Shown: in pieces, positions 34,820-42,571 of the stretch
Layout of the letters: each line of letters starts with the position of its first letter
Numbering within the stretch: position 1 is the stretch's first letter
NCBI GenBank assembly: GCA_023411815.1
Contig: JAEYOJ010000076.1
Span: 1 to 64,000, forward strand
From: Pseudomonadota bacterium
Lineage (GTDB): Bacteria > Desulfobacterota > Desulfovibrionia > Desulfovibrionales > Desulfovibrionaceae
Direction: 5' to 3'
Length of the DNA stretch: 64,000 nt
Translations under genes and position numbers: made by a program
Notes under the pieces: generated by a model
The model's input: only the letters and a program-made list of their open reading frames with translations
Told to the model about the DNA's origin: nothing
Databases searched by the model: none

Positions 34820-35266
34820 ATGTGTCGGAAGGAAAGAAAGCGTAACGAGCAGCTCGGCTTCACGCTCATCGAGCTCATGGTGGTCATCGTCATCCTGGGT
34901 ATCCTGGCCGGGCTCATCGTGCCGCGCATCATGGACCAGCCCGACCAGGCCAGGCAGGTCAAGGCCAAGATGCAGATGGAGAGCCTGTCCACGGCGCTCA
35001 AGCAGTTCCGCCTGGACAACGGCTTCTACCCGAGCACCGAGCAGGGCCTGCAGGCCCTGGTGCAGAAGCCCAGCGTGGGCCGCGAGGCGCGCAACTACCC
35101 GCGCGGCGGCTACCTGCCCAAGCTGCCCAAGGACCCCTGGGGCTTCGATTACGTGTACATCAGCCCGGGCCAGCACGGCGATTTCGACATCATCTCCCTG
35201 GGCGGCGACGGCAAGGAAGGCGGCGACGGCGGCGATGCCGACGTCAGGAGCTGGGAAATCCAGTAG
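34820..35266 (+). CDS. gspG: Type II secretion major pseudopilin GspG
   Basis: A 148-residue pseudopilin, the main subunit of the piston-like pseudopilus. The prepilin peptidase site is G13/F14 with FTLIELMVVIVILGILAGL and Glu+5. The C-terminal part has the GspG hallmarks DNGFYPSTEQGLQALV, GYLPKLPKDPWG and the calcium-site region near DGKEGG. AAGGAG lies 6 nt before the ATG. Length and motifs are typical. Confidence 0.95.
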   Translation: MCRKERKRNEQLGFTLIELMVVIVILGILAGLIVPRIMDQPDQARQVKAKMQMESLSTALKQFRLDNGFYPSTEQGLQALVQKPSVGREARNYPRGGYLPKLPKDPWGFDYVYISPGQHGDFDIISLGGDGKEGGDGGDADVRSWEIQ

Positions 35267-35289
35267 CGCGGCGCACCGTCCGCCCCTCG

Positions 35290-35892
35290 ATGGCATTATT
35301 TGCAACGGCGCCGCGGGCAGCCGCGGAAACGAGGTCTTCGGGTTTGAGGCCAGACAGCGATCAGGGCGGGCATGGCAGGCAGCCGCATCCAGGGCTTCGG
35401 GGCAGCTCGGGCTTCACCCTGGCCGAGCTGGTGGTGGTCATCGCCGTCATCGGCATCATGCTCGGCCTGCTGCTGCCCAACCTCGGGCTGGTCTCGCGCG
35501 AGGGCGACCTCAAGGCAGCCCTGCGCAGCCTGTCCGGCCTGCTTGCCGAGGGTCGCAACCAGGCCATGATGAGCGGCCAGGCCAGGGCCCTGTGCATCGA
35601 CCTGGCCAAGGGCGCTTGCTGGCTGGCCGGAGGCGGCGAACGCCAGGGCCGGCGCAGCCTGCCTGGCGGCCTGCGCTGCACGTCCGTGTCCTTCCGGCAC
35701 AGGGGGCCGGTTACCGGCGGCGTGGCCCAGATCGGTATACAGGCCAAGGGGCTGGCCCAGCCCGCGCTCATCGTGCTGCGCGGCGGCAAGGAGGAGGCTT
35801 GGACCCTGGCCGTGCGGCCCTTCGACGCGCGCCTGGAGGTCTATCAGGGGGTGGTGACCTGGGAAACCCTGGACGAGGCCAAGCCATGGTGA
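35290..35892 (+). CDS. gspH: Type II secretion minor pseudopilin GspH
   Basis: A minor pseudopilin with the cleavage motif SSG/FTLAELVVVIAVIGIM and a C-terminal GspH domain (LSGLLAEGRNQAMMSGQARALCID). Starting at the ATG at 35290 gives 200 aa and a 40-residue leader with no visible ribosome-binding site. A TTG at 35344 with GAGG upstream would give a more usual leader of about 22 residues. The stop codon overlaps the gspI start. Confidence 0.88.
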   Translation: MALFATAPRAAAETRSSGLRPDSDQGGHGRQPHPGLRGSSGFTLAELVVVIAVIGIMLGLLLPNLGLVSREGDLKAALRSLSGLLAEGRNQAMMSGQARALCIDLAKGACWLAGGGERQGRRSLPGGLRCTSVSFRHRGPVTGGVAQIGIQAKGLAQPALIVLRGGKEEAWTLAVRPFDARLEVYQGVVTWETLDEAKPW

Positions 35893-36245
35893 GACGCCAA
35901 TCGGGCTTCACCCTGCTGGAGGTGCTCATCGCCGTGGCCGTGCTGTCCATCTCCCTGGTGGCTGTCATCAAGGCCGGGCTGCTCAGCCAGGACGGCCTCA
36001 TCCGTTCGGGCGACGCGCAGCAGGCCATGGGCCTGGCCCTGTCCAAGCTCGACGAGGTCGAGGCCGCCGGACCCAACAACTGGTCCCTGCTCGACGGCGA
36101 ATTCGAGGATGCCAGGGAATGGCGCTGGGAGCTTAAGATCAACCCCACCAGCCTGCCGGAACTCTATCTCGTGCGCGTGGAGGTGGGCCGGGGCAGGAAC
36201 GATCCGCGTCCCGCGCGCGTGGAGAGGCTGCTGTGGCGACGATAG
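35886..36245 (+). CDS. gspI: Type II secretion minor pseudopilin GspI
   Basis: A 119-residue minor pseudopilin of the pseudopilus tip complex. It has a very short leader (MVRRQSG) and the FTLLEVLIAVAVLSISLVAV helix with Glu+5, then SKLDEVEAAG, typical of GspI. The ATG overlaps the end of gspH (ATGGTGA). Its last 13 nt overlap the GTG start of gspJ. Confidence 0.92.
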   Translation: MVRRQSGFTLLEVLIAVAVLSISLVAVIKAGLLSQDGLIRSGDAQQAMGLALSKLDEVEAAGPNNWSLLDGEFEDAREWRWELKINPTSLPELYLVRVEVGRGRNDPRPARVERLLWRR

Positions 36246-37219
36246 GAAGGCGAAGAGAAGAGCTGGAGAGGGGCGTCGCCCCTCTCCAGACCTCTCCCCA
36301 CCAGGGAGCGCGGCCCCCTGGACCCCGCATTTCGAGCAGGCCGGAGGAACCGGCCTGCTCGATGCATCGCCGTTCCCAAAAAAGCGCGGGGGTCCGGGGG
36401 GAGGCTTCTCCCCCCGGCCGCCGGAGGCATCTTGCCCAATCCGGCTTCACCCTGCTGGAGGTCATGATCGCGGCCTTCGTCATGGCCATCGCCTTCACGG
36501 GCCTGTACGGCGTCTACGCCGGGGTCATGGACGTGGCCGAGCAGGTGCGCGGCCAGGGCGAGCTGCTGCAGACCGGCAGGCTCGTGCTGCGCCAGCTCGG
36601 CGAGGACCTGGCCGGGCTGCAGAAACCGGCCGCGAATTCCCGGAGCCAGAGCCAGGGAGGGCGGGCCGACCAGCCCACGCTGCCGCTGCTGGCCGGCGGC
36701 GACCGCGAGGAGGATCTGCCGGACGTGAGCAGGAATCCGGACCTGGCCAGGAATTTTCGCCGGGGCAGGGTCGTCCTGGAGCTGACCACCTGCGCCAGCC
36801 TGGATTTCGAGGGCGCCGGCCAGGGCGACAAGCTCGTGCGCGTGCAGTACGTGCTGCGGACCCTGGAGGACACGGGCATGTTCGAGAAAGGCAAGCCCAT
36901 GCGCCTGGTGCGCAAGGAGCGGCTGGACCCGGCCATCTATCCCGAGGAGACCGTGGGCGACGGCTGGACCGAGGTGGAGCTGTGCGACCGCGTCCGGGAG
37001 CTGGCCCTCTCCTTCCGGGCGCGCGGCGGCCAGAAGCTGGACTCCTGGGGTACGGGCGGCCTGGGCCAGCCCGTCGCGGCCAGCGCGCTGCCCGCCTCCG
37101 CCGGCGTGCGCCTGGTACTGGCGGGCGAGAATGGCGGCAGCCGGGAATTCTTCGACCTGCTGAGCCTGGACCCCGAACTGCTGCAGGAGGGCACGCAGCA
37201 GAGCGAGGGAAGCTCATGA
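36233..37219 (+). CDS. gspJ: Type II secretion minor pseudopilin GspJ with repeat-extended leader
   Basis: A 328-residue form of the tip pseudopilin GspJ. The mature part begins at QSG/FTLLEVMIAAFVMAIAFTGLYGVYAG (residue 71) and continues with a normal GspJ domain. The GTG at 36233 has GGAGAGG upstream, inside gspI, the usual coupled layout. Between this start and the prepilin site, however, a composite type A plus type B repeat (36264-36433) is inserted in frame, adding some 60 Arg/Pro/Gly-rich residues to the leader. An internal ATG (36362) would give a leader of 27 residues. Either the long leader is tolerated or initiation has shifted downstream. Confidence 0.85.
   Translation: MATIGRRREELERGVAPLQTSPHQGARPPGPRISSRPEEPACSMHRRSQKSAGVRGEASPPGRRRHLAQSGFTLLEVMIAAFVMAIAFTGLYGVYAGVMDVAEQVRGQGELLQTGRLVLRQLGEDLAGLQKPAANSRSQSQGGRADQPTLPLLAGGDREEDLPDVSRNPDLARNFRRGRVVLELTTCASLDFEGAGQGDKLVRVQYVLRTLEDTGMFEKGKPMRLVRKERLDPAIYPEETVGDGWTEVELCDRVRELALSFRARGGQKLDSWGTGGLGQPVAASALPASAGVRLVLAGENGGSREFFDLLSLDPELLQEGTQQSEGSS
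36264..36329 (+). repeat. Type A two-hairpin repeat inside gspJ leader
   Basis: GGAGAGGGGCG/CGCCCCTCTCC stem, CTCTCCCCACC spacer, CCAGGGag/..CCCTGG stem and GGACCCCGC end. It starts 18 nt after the gspI stop, in operon orientation, and is open in the gspJ frame. Confidence 0.8.
36333..36361. repeat. Perfect 12-bp hairpin between the two repeat types
   Basis: Arms 36333-36344 and 36350-36361 (CGAGCAGGCCGG and its reverse complement) around 5 nt. It corresponds in position to the hairpin at 90-126, which also precedes a type B unit, although the stem sequences differ. Confidence 0.7.
36384..36433 (+). repeat. Type B dispersed repeat, copy 2
   Basis: GGGGTCCGGGGGGAG/CTCCCCCCGG stem, then GGCCGCCGGAGGCATCTT, nearly identical to copy 1 at 136-185. 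It lies within the coding frame of gspJ, directly before the prepilin cleavage site. Confidence 0.8.
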
Positions 37220-38220
37220 TCCGGGGTAGTTCCGACGGACGGCGCGGCGGGGCGCTCATGCTCGTGCTCGTGCTCATGAGCGTGCTGTCCGTGGTGGCGA
37301 TCGAGTCCCTGCGCCGGGCCCAGATCGAGATCGAGAGCACCGGGACCTACCTGAGCGGCGTGCAGTGCCGCGAGCTGTGCGAATCCGGCCTGCGCCTGGC
37401 CGCCCTGCTCCTGGAGCGCGACCTGGACCAGAACAACTACGACGCGCCCACGGACATATGGGTCACCTTCTTCGAGGACGAGGAGGCCGGTAAGATCCTG
37501 AACTTCGAGACGGGCCAGCTGCGCGTGGAAATCAGCCCGGCGGATGGCCGTTTCCCGCTGAGCGCCATGGCCGGCGATACTGGCCGCCAGGTCATGCGGC
37601 GCCTGCTGGTCTCGCCGCCGTTCAACCTGGAGCAGGATGCGGCCGAACGGCTGGTGGCGGCCATGCGCGACTGGATCGACGCCGACGAGGACGGCGAGTT
37701 CGAGAGGCCGCTCTACGCGGCCGAGGAACTTCCCCACCGTCCGCGCAACGCGGCCATGGAGTCCCTGGACGAGCTGCTGCTGGTGCGCGGCATGCCGAGG
37801 GAGCTCTATTTCGGCGGCCAGGGTGTGCCGGGCCTGCGCGACCTGCTCAGCGTGCACGGCTCCAAGGTCAACATCAACACCGCCCCGGCCCTGGTGCTCA
37901 TGGCCCTGTGCCCGGACGACGTGAACCGGGCCACGGCGGCCAACCTGGCCCAGGACATGCTCGCCTTCCGCGCGAACCGTGAAAATGCGGGATATTTGAA
38001 CAAGACGGACTGGTACAAGACGGCCTTGTCGGGCTATGAGCAGATCACCCTGCCGCAAAACCTGTTGAGCGTGCAGAGCGACGTGTTCCAGGTCGTGGCC
38101 ACGGCCAAGTCCGGGGCCGTGCAGCGCAGCCTGCGCGCCCTGCTGCGGCGCTCCTCGGGGCAGGCCGATCCGCAGCGGCCCGTGTCGCGGATCAGCCTGG
38201 AACGCAAGGTGCTGGGCTGA
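37216..38220 (+). CDS. gspK: Type II secretion minor pseudopilin GspK
   Basis: A 334-residue large minor pseudopilin that caps the pseudopilus. The N-terminal segment GGALMLVLVLMSVLSVVAIESL lacks the usual Glu+5, as is normal for GspK. The insert domain contains RDWIDADEDGEFE (calcium-site-like acidic loop), LLLVRGMP and a VNINTAPALVLMAL helix-hairpin segment. The start ATG overlaps the gspJ stop (ATGA), with GAGGGA upstream. Confidence 0.93.
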   Translation: MIRGSSDGRRGGALMLVLVLMSVLSVVAIESLRRAQIEIESTGTYLSGVQCRELCESGLRLAALLLERDLDQNNYDAPTDIWVTFFEDEEAGKILNFETGQLRVEISPADGRFPLSAMAGDTGRQVMRRLLVSPPFNLEQDAAERLVAAMRDWIDADEDGEFERPLYAAEELPHRPRNAAMESLDELLLVRGMPRELYFGGQGVPGLRDLLSVHGSKVNINTAPALVLMALCPDDVNRATAANLAQDMLAFRANRENAGYLNKTDWYKTALSGYEQITLPQNLLSVQSDVFQVVATAKSGAVQRSLRALLRRSSGQADPQRPVSRISLERKVLG

Positions 38221-38306
38221 TGAGCCCGGCTGAACAGTCCATTGAGAACGGCCTGTGCGGGCCAGGATGGCCTGCCGGATGCGCAGCAATTTGTTAAAGG
38301 AGATTC

Positions 38307-39926
38307 ATGGCTGAAACCATTCTGGGCATGGACCTCACACCGCGCGGCGTGCGCATGGTGCAGCTCACGCGGCGCTTCGTGCGCCTGACGGTCACGGGCT
38401 GGGCCAGGTCTGACCTGCCCGCCGGAGCCGACCTGCCGGCCCTCGCGGCGGAGGTGCGCCGGCTGGCCGAAGCCCGCGGGCTGCTGAGTGACGTGTATGC
38501 CCTGGGTTTGCCCACGAGCCAGGCCATGTTCCGCCGCCTGGATTTCCCGTTCGCCTCGGCCGGCAAGATCCGCCAGGTGCTCGACCTGGAAATGGACGCG
38601 CACCTGCCCATGGCCGTGGACGAGCTGGCCCTGGACATGGTCAAGGCCGGTCGGGGGGCGGGCGGCGAACAGAAGGTCCTGGCCGCGGCCATGCCGCGCA
38701 AGGCCTTGGAGAGCTGGCTGGAGGCCTTTGCCGCGGCCGGCATGCCCCTGCAGGTGGTGGACGTGACGGCCGACGCCCTGCTGGCCGCTGTCGCGCCCTT
38801 GACCGGCCTGCCCGGCAGGGTGCTCTTTCTCGACATCGGCGCTGACGCCAGCGCCATGCTCTGGCGCGTGGACGGCAAGCCCGCGGCCATGCGCGGCCTG
38901 CGTTTCGGCCTGTCGGACCTGGAGACGGCCTTGGCGGCGGCCCAGCCTTCCGGCGAGGCCGGGCAGGATGCCGCCAGCCCTGCCGATGCAGCCCGCGCGA
39001 GCGTTACCGTCAAGTCGGATCCCAGCCTGCAGGCCGCGTTGGCCGCGGGCGGAGAGGCTGCTCGGCGCGTGCAGGCGGCCGTGGACGACCTGGCGCGCGA
39101 CATCCGGCTGACCCTGCGCGCCGCGGCCGATGGCGAGCCCGTGCAGCCCGAGCTGGTGGTGCTCAGCGGCCGGGCCGCAGCCGTGCAGGGACTCGGCAGG
39201 CTTCTGGAAGCGCGCCTGCAGGCTCCGGTGCAGCGCATGGCGCAATGCGCGGGCTTCGGCCTGCGGGCCGAGCCCGGCGGACCGCAGCCATCCGGGGACG
39301 AGCTGGCCGTGGCCTACGGGCTGGCCCTGCGCGGCGCGCCCATGTTCCTGCCGTCCGAAGCGGGCATGAACTTCCACGCCGAGGGCGCGGCCATGCGGCG
39401 CAGTGCCTTCGATCCGCGCCGCTACCTGGTCCTGGCCTCGGCGTTCCTGGCCGTGCTCGTGGTCGGCTATATCCTGTCCAACACCACGGACATCCTGCTC
39501 AAGCGGCAACGCCTGGCCGCGCTGGAGACCCGCCTGGACGAGGCTTACAGGCAGGCCCTGCCAGACGCGCCGCCCGGCTTCACGCGCAGCCAGCTGGCCA
39601 GCATCCTGTCCGAGCGCCTGGCGGGGCTGCGCCAGGGCAGCCAGGACGACGGCGCGGGCCGCGCCACGGCCCTGCACATCCTGGCCGCCATTTCCCAGGC
39701 CGTGCCTCCCGGCCTGTCCATGACCATCAGCCAGCTGGGCCTGGACGAGCAGGCCGTGCGTATCAGCGCGCGATCGGACGCCTTCGCCAGCGTGGAGCGC
39801 ATCAAGGACAGCCTGCAGCAGGCCGGGCTGGGCGATGTGGAGCTCAAGGGCGCCACGGCAAGCCCCGACGGCAGCAGCGTGCAGTTCCAGGTGGACATCC
39901 TGCTCGCTTCGGGAGGCAGGCCATGA
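38307..39926 (+). CDS. gspL: Type II secretion protein GspL (PilM/PilN-like)
   Basis: A 539-residue platform protein. The N-terminal actin-like cytoplasmic domain (about 1-345; ILGMDLTPRGVRMVQL, LFLDIGADASAMLW, ELVVLSGRAAAVQGLGRLLE) binds GspE. It is followed by a membrane helix (about 372-390) and a periplasmic ferredoxin-like PilN/GspL domain (about 445-537). AAAGGAGATTC precedes the ATG. It recruits GspE to the membrane and pairs with GspM encoded next. Confidence 0.9.
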   Translation: MAETILGMDLTPRGVRMVQLTRRFVRLTVTGWARSDLPAGADLPALAAEVRRLAEARGLLSDVYALGLPTSQAMFRRLDFPFASAGKIRQVLDLEMDAHLPMAVDELALDMVKAGRGAGGEQKVLAAAMPRKALESWLEAFAAAGMPLQVVDVTADALLAAVAPLTGLPGRVLFLDIGADASAMLWRVDGKPAAMRGLRFGLSDLETALAAAQPSGEAGQDAASPADAARASVTVKSDPSLQAALAAGGEAARRVQAAVDDLARDIRLTLRAAADGEPVQPELVVLSGRAAAVQGLGRLLEARLQAPVQRMAQCAGFGLRAEPGGPQPSGDELAVAYGLALRGAPMFLPSEAGMNFHAEGAAMRRSAFDPRRYLVLASAFLAVLVVGYILSNTTDILLKRQRLAALETRLDEAYRQALPDAPPGFTRSQLASILSERLAGLRQGSQDDGAGRATALHILAAISQAVPPGLSMTISQLGLDEQAVRISARSDAFASVERIKDSLQQAGLGDVELKGATASPDGSSVQFQVDILLASGGRP

Positions 39927-40441
39927 TGCCGGACCGCCAACTCCTTCTCGGCGCGGCCCTGGCCGTGGCCCTGCTGACGGCCGTGATCCAGTGGGTCGTG
40001 CTGCCCGTGGCGGACTACCGCGAAACCCTGGGGCGGAACATCGCCCAGGCCCGGCAGGAGCTGTCCGTGGTCGCGGAGCAGGGCCGGGAGTACGCCGAAC
40101 TGGCCGCCAAGGCGCCGCGCAACGCCCGCCCCGCCAATGCTTTCAAGGGCAAGCCCGAGCAGACCCTGTTCGCCCTGCTGGAAAGCCTGGCCGCCCAGAA
40201 GCAGCTGCGCGCGAACATCGAGTACATCCGGCCCTCGGTGCGCCAGGGAACCGGCGGCGAGCGCCACGACGTGGTGGAGATGCGCCTGAACGGGGTGGGC
40301 CTGAACCAGCTGGTGCCCTATCTGGAGGCAGTGCAGGCCACGGGGCGGGGAATCGGCGTGGAGCGTCTGAACATGCGCTCGCACGAGAAAAGGCCCCTGG
40401 ATGTGGACCTGGTGTTCAGCGCATTGCGCAAGGCGCCCTGA
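39923..40441 (+). CDS. gspM: Type II secretion protein GspM
   Basis: A 172-residue bitopic protein: N-terminal membrane helix (about 7-27), coiled-coil stretch (30-60), then a ferredoxin-like periplasmic domain. It starts with overlap of the gspL stop codon (ATGATG over TGA) and a GGGAGG site. Sequence conservation in this family is low; the identification rests on size, topology and position directly after gspL. Confidence 0.85.
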   Translation: MMPDRQLLLGAALAVALLTAVIQWVVLPVADYRETLGRNIAQARQELSVVAEQGREYAELAAKAPRNARPANAFKGKPEQTLFALLESLAAQKQLRANIEYIRPSVRQGTGGERHDVVEMRLNGVGLNQLVPYLEAVQATGRGIGVERLNMRSHEKRPLDVDLVFSALRKAP

Positions 40442-40470
40442 AGTCGCCGGCCGTGGCTATTCTTTGAAAT

Positions 40471-40495
40471 GCGCGGGTCCAGGGCGGCGTCCCGC
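40471..40495 (-). repeat. Partial type A repeat between gspM and gspN
   Basis: Only the terminal part GCGCGGGTCCAGGGCG remains, in the minus orientation. The other stem is missing. It is a remnant in the otherwise tight secretion operon. Confidence 0.45.
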
Positions 40496-40531
40496 AAAGC
40501 GTTTTAAACGCCCTACTCCGGACAAAAGGAA

Positions 40532-41422
40532 ATGAAGCGCAGGATACCGACCGTTCTCCTCTACACGGGCTTCGGCCTGGCCGTGCTCGTCCTGCTGGCG
40601 GCGATCAAGTTTCCCTGGCCCGTGCTGGCCGACAGACTGGTCTCGGCCGTGAACTCCACGGGCGCGGTCCGCCTGTCCTATCTGGAGGCGCGGTCCTCGC
40701 GCTTTCCGCCGGGCCTGGTGCTGGAGGGTGTGGCCCTGGCCTCGGCCCAGGACCCGGACACACCGCTGTTCACCGCCGGCCGCGTCAGGATCAGTCCGGC
40801 CTGGCTGTCCCTGCTCACGGGCAGGGCCGGGGTCAAGCTGCGGGCCGAGGCCTACGGTGGCGAAGTCCGGGGCCGCGTCACGGCCGACGGCATCAACTCG
40901 CCCGAGAACGTGCAGGTGGCGCTGGACCTGGTGGGCCTGGACCTGGCCCGCCATCCCCGGCTGGCCGAGCAGGCCGGCATGCAGGGCCTCTTGTCGGGCC
41001 GCGTCGGCCTCGCGGGGCCGCTGAACGGGACGGAAGGGTTCCGGAGCAAGGCGGAGCTTGTCCTGACCGGCGGAGCGGCGCGCTACAAGAGCGATCTCCT
41101 GACCCGCGACGTCATCCGGCTGGGCACGGTCCGGGCCGACTTGAGCTGGCTGGGCGGCCGGCTGGGCGTGGAACGCCTGGCCCTGGCCGACGGGGATCTG
41201 CAAGGCGAGATCAAGGGCGCGTTCCAGCCGGGCCAGGGAGAGGCCTCCCTGCGCGGCGGCAGGCTCACGGTGGACGGCTCGCTGCGCGTGGAACCCTCGC
41301 TGCTGCACCTGGACAGGATACCGGACAGAAGCGTTGCGGACAGGGTGCGCCGCAACGAGCCCCTGCACCCCCAATGGGACGGCCCGGTGGCTCCCTTGGT
41401 AGCCCTGGCGGGCCTGCTGTAG
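40532..41422 (+). CDS. gspN: Type II secretion protein GspN-like
   Basis: A 296-residue protein with an N-terminal membrane anchor (about 8-28, LLYTGFGLAVLVLLAAIKFPW) and a beta-rich, AsmA/GspN-like periplasmic part (LEARSSRFPPGLVLEGVALAS, followed by repeated amphipathic strands). It is the last gene of the secretion operon, 18 nt before the convergent MobA-HD gene. GspN is dispensable in many systems and its job is not settled. Confidence 0.8.
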   Translation: MKRRIPTVLLYTGFGLAVLVLLAAIKFPWPVLADRLVSAVNSTGAVRLSYLEARSSRFPPGLVLEGVALASAQDPDTPLFTAGRVRISPAWLSLLTGRAGVKLRAEAYGGEVRGRVTADGINSPENVQVALDLVGLDLARHPRLAEQAGMQGLLSGRVGLAGPLNGTEGFRSKAELVLTGGAARYKSDLLTRDVIRLGTVRADLSWLGGRLGVERLALADGDLQGEIKGAFQPGQGEASLRGGRLTVDGSLRVEPSLLHLDRIPDRSVADRVRRNEPLHPQWDGPVAPLVALAGLL

Positions 41423-41440
41423 CGGATAGAGCAGTCTGCC

Positions 41441-42571
41441 CTAGGCGGGCTTCGGCCTGCCCAGGAGCTTCTCCAGGCCGAGGCCCATGGCCGCCTCCAT
41501 GCGCGAGCGCATGCGCAGGGCGCGGGCCATGCGGCCCCGGATGGCCGCTGCCGCCTCGGGGTCGTGGCCGTGCAGCCGTAGCTTGGCCTCGAAGCGCTCC
41601 TCCACGCTCACCAGTCTCCCTCCCTGGGCCAGCTTGTCGGCAAGGTAGACGATCTCGCGCTCGGTGAGCGGCGCGCCCGAGGGCAGGTCGATGTCGCGGT
41701 GCGCCTCCACGATGCGCGCCACCCTTGGAAAGCCCAGCCGGTCGAGGATGCGCCCGCCCTCCAGTTCATGATTCGGCAGGCCCTTGGCCACGTCGTGCAG
41801 CAGGGCGGCGGCGCCGACGAGCCCCGGATCGGGCGCGGGTTCGTATCCGACCCGCAGGAGCGCCCCGGCCATGGCCGAGGCAAAGCGCTCCACGGCGCGG
41901 CAGTGCGCGAGGCCGCGCTCGTTGACGTTCGGCATCGAGGCGAGCAGCGTTTCGCTTTCCTCTCTGTCCGGGTAATCCAGATAATCAAGCCTCTCTGACA
42001 GGGCCGCCACGTCCTGGTCCGTGTCCATGTCCAGCAGGATGTGGCTGTCGGCCACCGGGATATCCAGGGCGCGCTCCTCGTTGCGCGCCAGAAGCCCCAT
42101 CAGTCCGCCTTCGCCGCCCCAGGCCAGGATGTCGGCCCGCAGGTCCGCCGGGAGCAGCGGGGGATGGCCGCGTTCGCCCCGGTAGGTCGGGTGGAGGATG
42201 CGCCCGGGATGCCCGGCCTGCCGTTCGAGGAGCAGCCGCACGCTGCCGGGCCGCACCAGGGGGATGTCCACGGGCAGCAGCAGGAAGGGCGCGCCCTGCG
42301 GAAGGCCGCTCACTCCGGCCCGGACCGAGGAGAACATGCCCTGGCGGTAGTCCGGGTTCTCGATCGTCATCGCGCCCGCCGCCATGGCCTCGGCCCGCGT
42401 TTCGGCCGCGCGGTGGCCGGTGACCACGCGCACGTCCCTCACCCCGGCGGCGTGAAATAGTTCGATGATACGGGCCAACAGGCTGCGGCCGCCCAGGTCG
42501 AGCAGCGGCTTGAAGCCGGTCATGCGCGAGGAGAGCCCGGCGGCCAGCACGAGCGCGACGGCATCAGCCAC
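41441..42571 (-). CDS. MobA-like nucleotidyltransferase fused to an HD hydrolase domain
   Basis: A 376-residue two-domain protein. Residues 1-190 form a MobA/MocA-type nucleotidyltransferase (LVLAAGLSSRMTGFKPLL, LLPVDIPLVRPG), expected to add CMP or GMP to molybdenum cofactor. Residues about 205-360 form an HD-type metal phosphohydrolase (AAALLHDVAKGLPNHELEGG with His259/Asp260). A GTG start at 42571 with GGAGG upstream overlaps the xdhC stop by 8 nt. Together with XdhC this suggests maturation of a xanthine-dehydrogenase/aldehyde-oxidoreductase-type enzyme carrying a dinucleotide cofactor; what the HD domain hydrolyses is unknown. Confidence 0.85.
   Translation of the reverse strand: MADAVALVLAAGLSSRMTGFKPLLDLGGRSLLARIIELFHAAGVRDVRVVTGHRAAETRAEAMAAGAMTIENPDYRQGMFSSVRAGVSGLPQGAPFLLLPVDIPLVRPGSVRLLLERQAGHPGRILHPTYRGERGHPPLLPADLRADILAWGGEGGLMGLLARNEERALDIPVADSHILLDMDTDQDVAALSERLDYLDYPDREESETLLASMPNVNERGLAHCRAVERFASAMAGALLRVGYEPAPDPGLVGAAALLHDVAKGLPNHELEGGRILDRLGFPRVARIVEAHRDIDLPSGAPLTEREIVYLADKLAQGGRLVSVEERFEAKLRLHGHDPEAAAAIRGRMARALRMRSRMEAAMGLGLEKLLGRPKPA

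Noticed and set aside
33315..35885. Open frame overlapping the GspA-like ATPase and gspG/gspH before gspI
   Set aside because: Only the last 119 codons (gspI) show conserved protein sequence; the rest is out of frame with three real genes.
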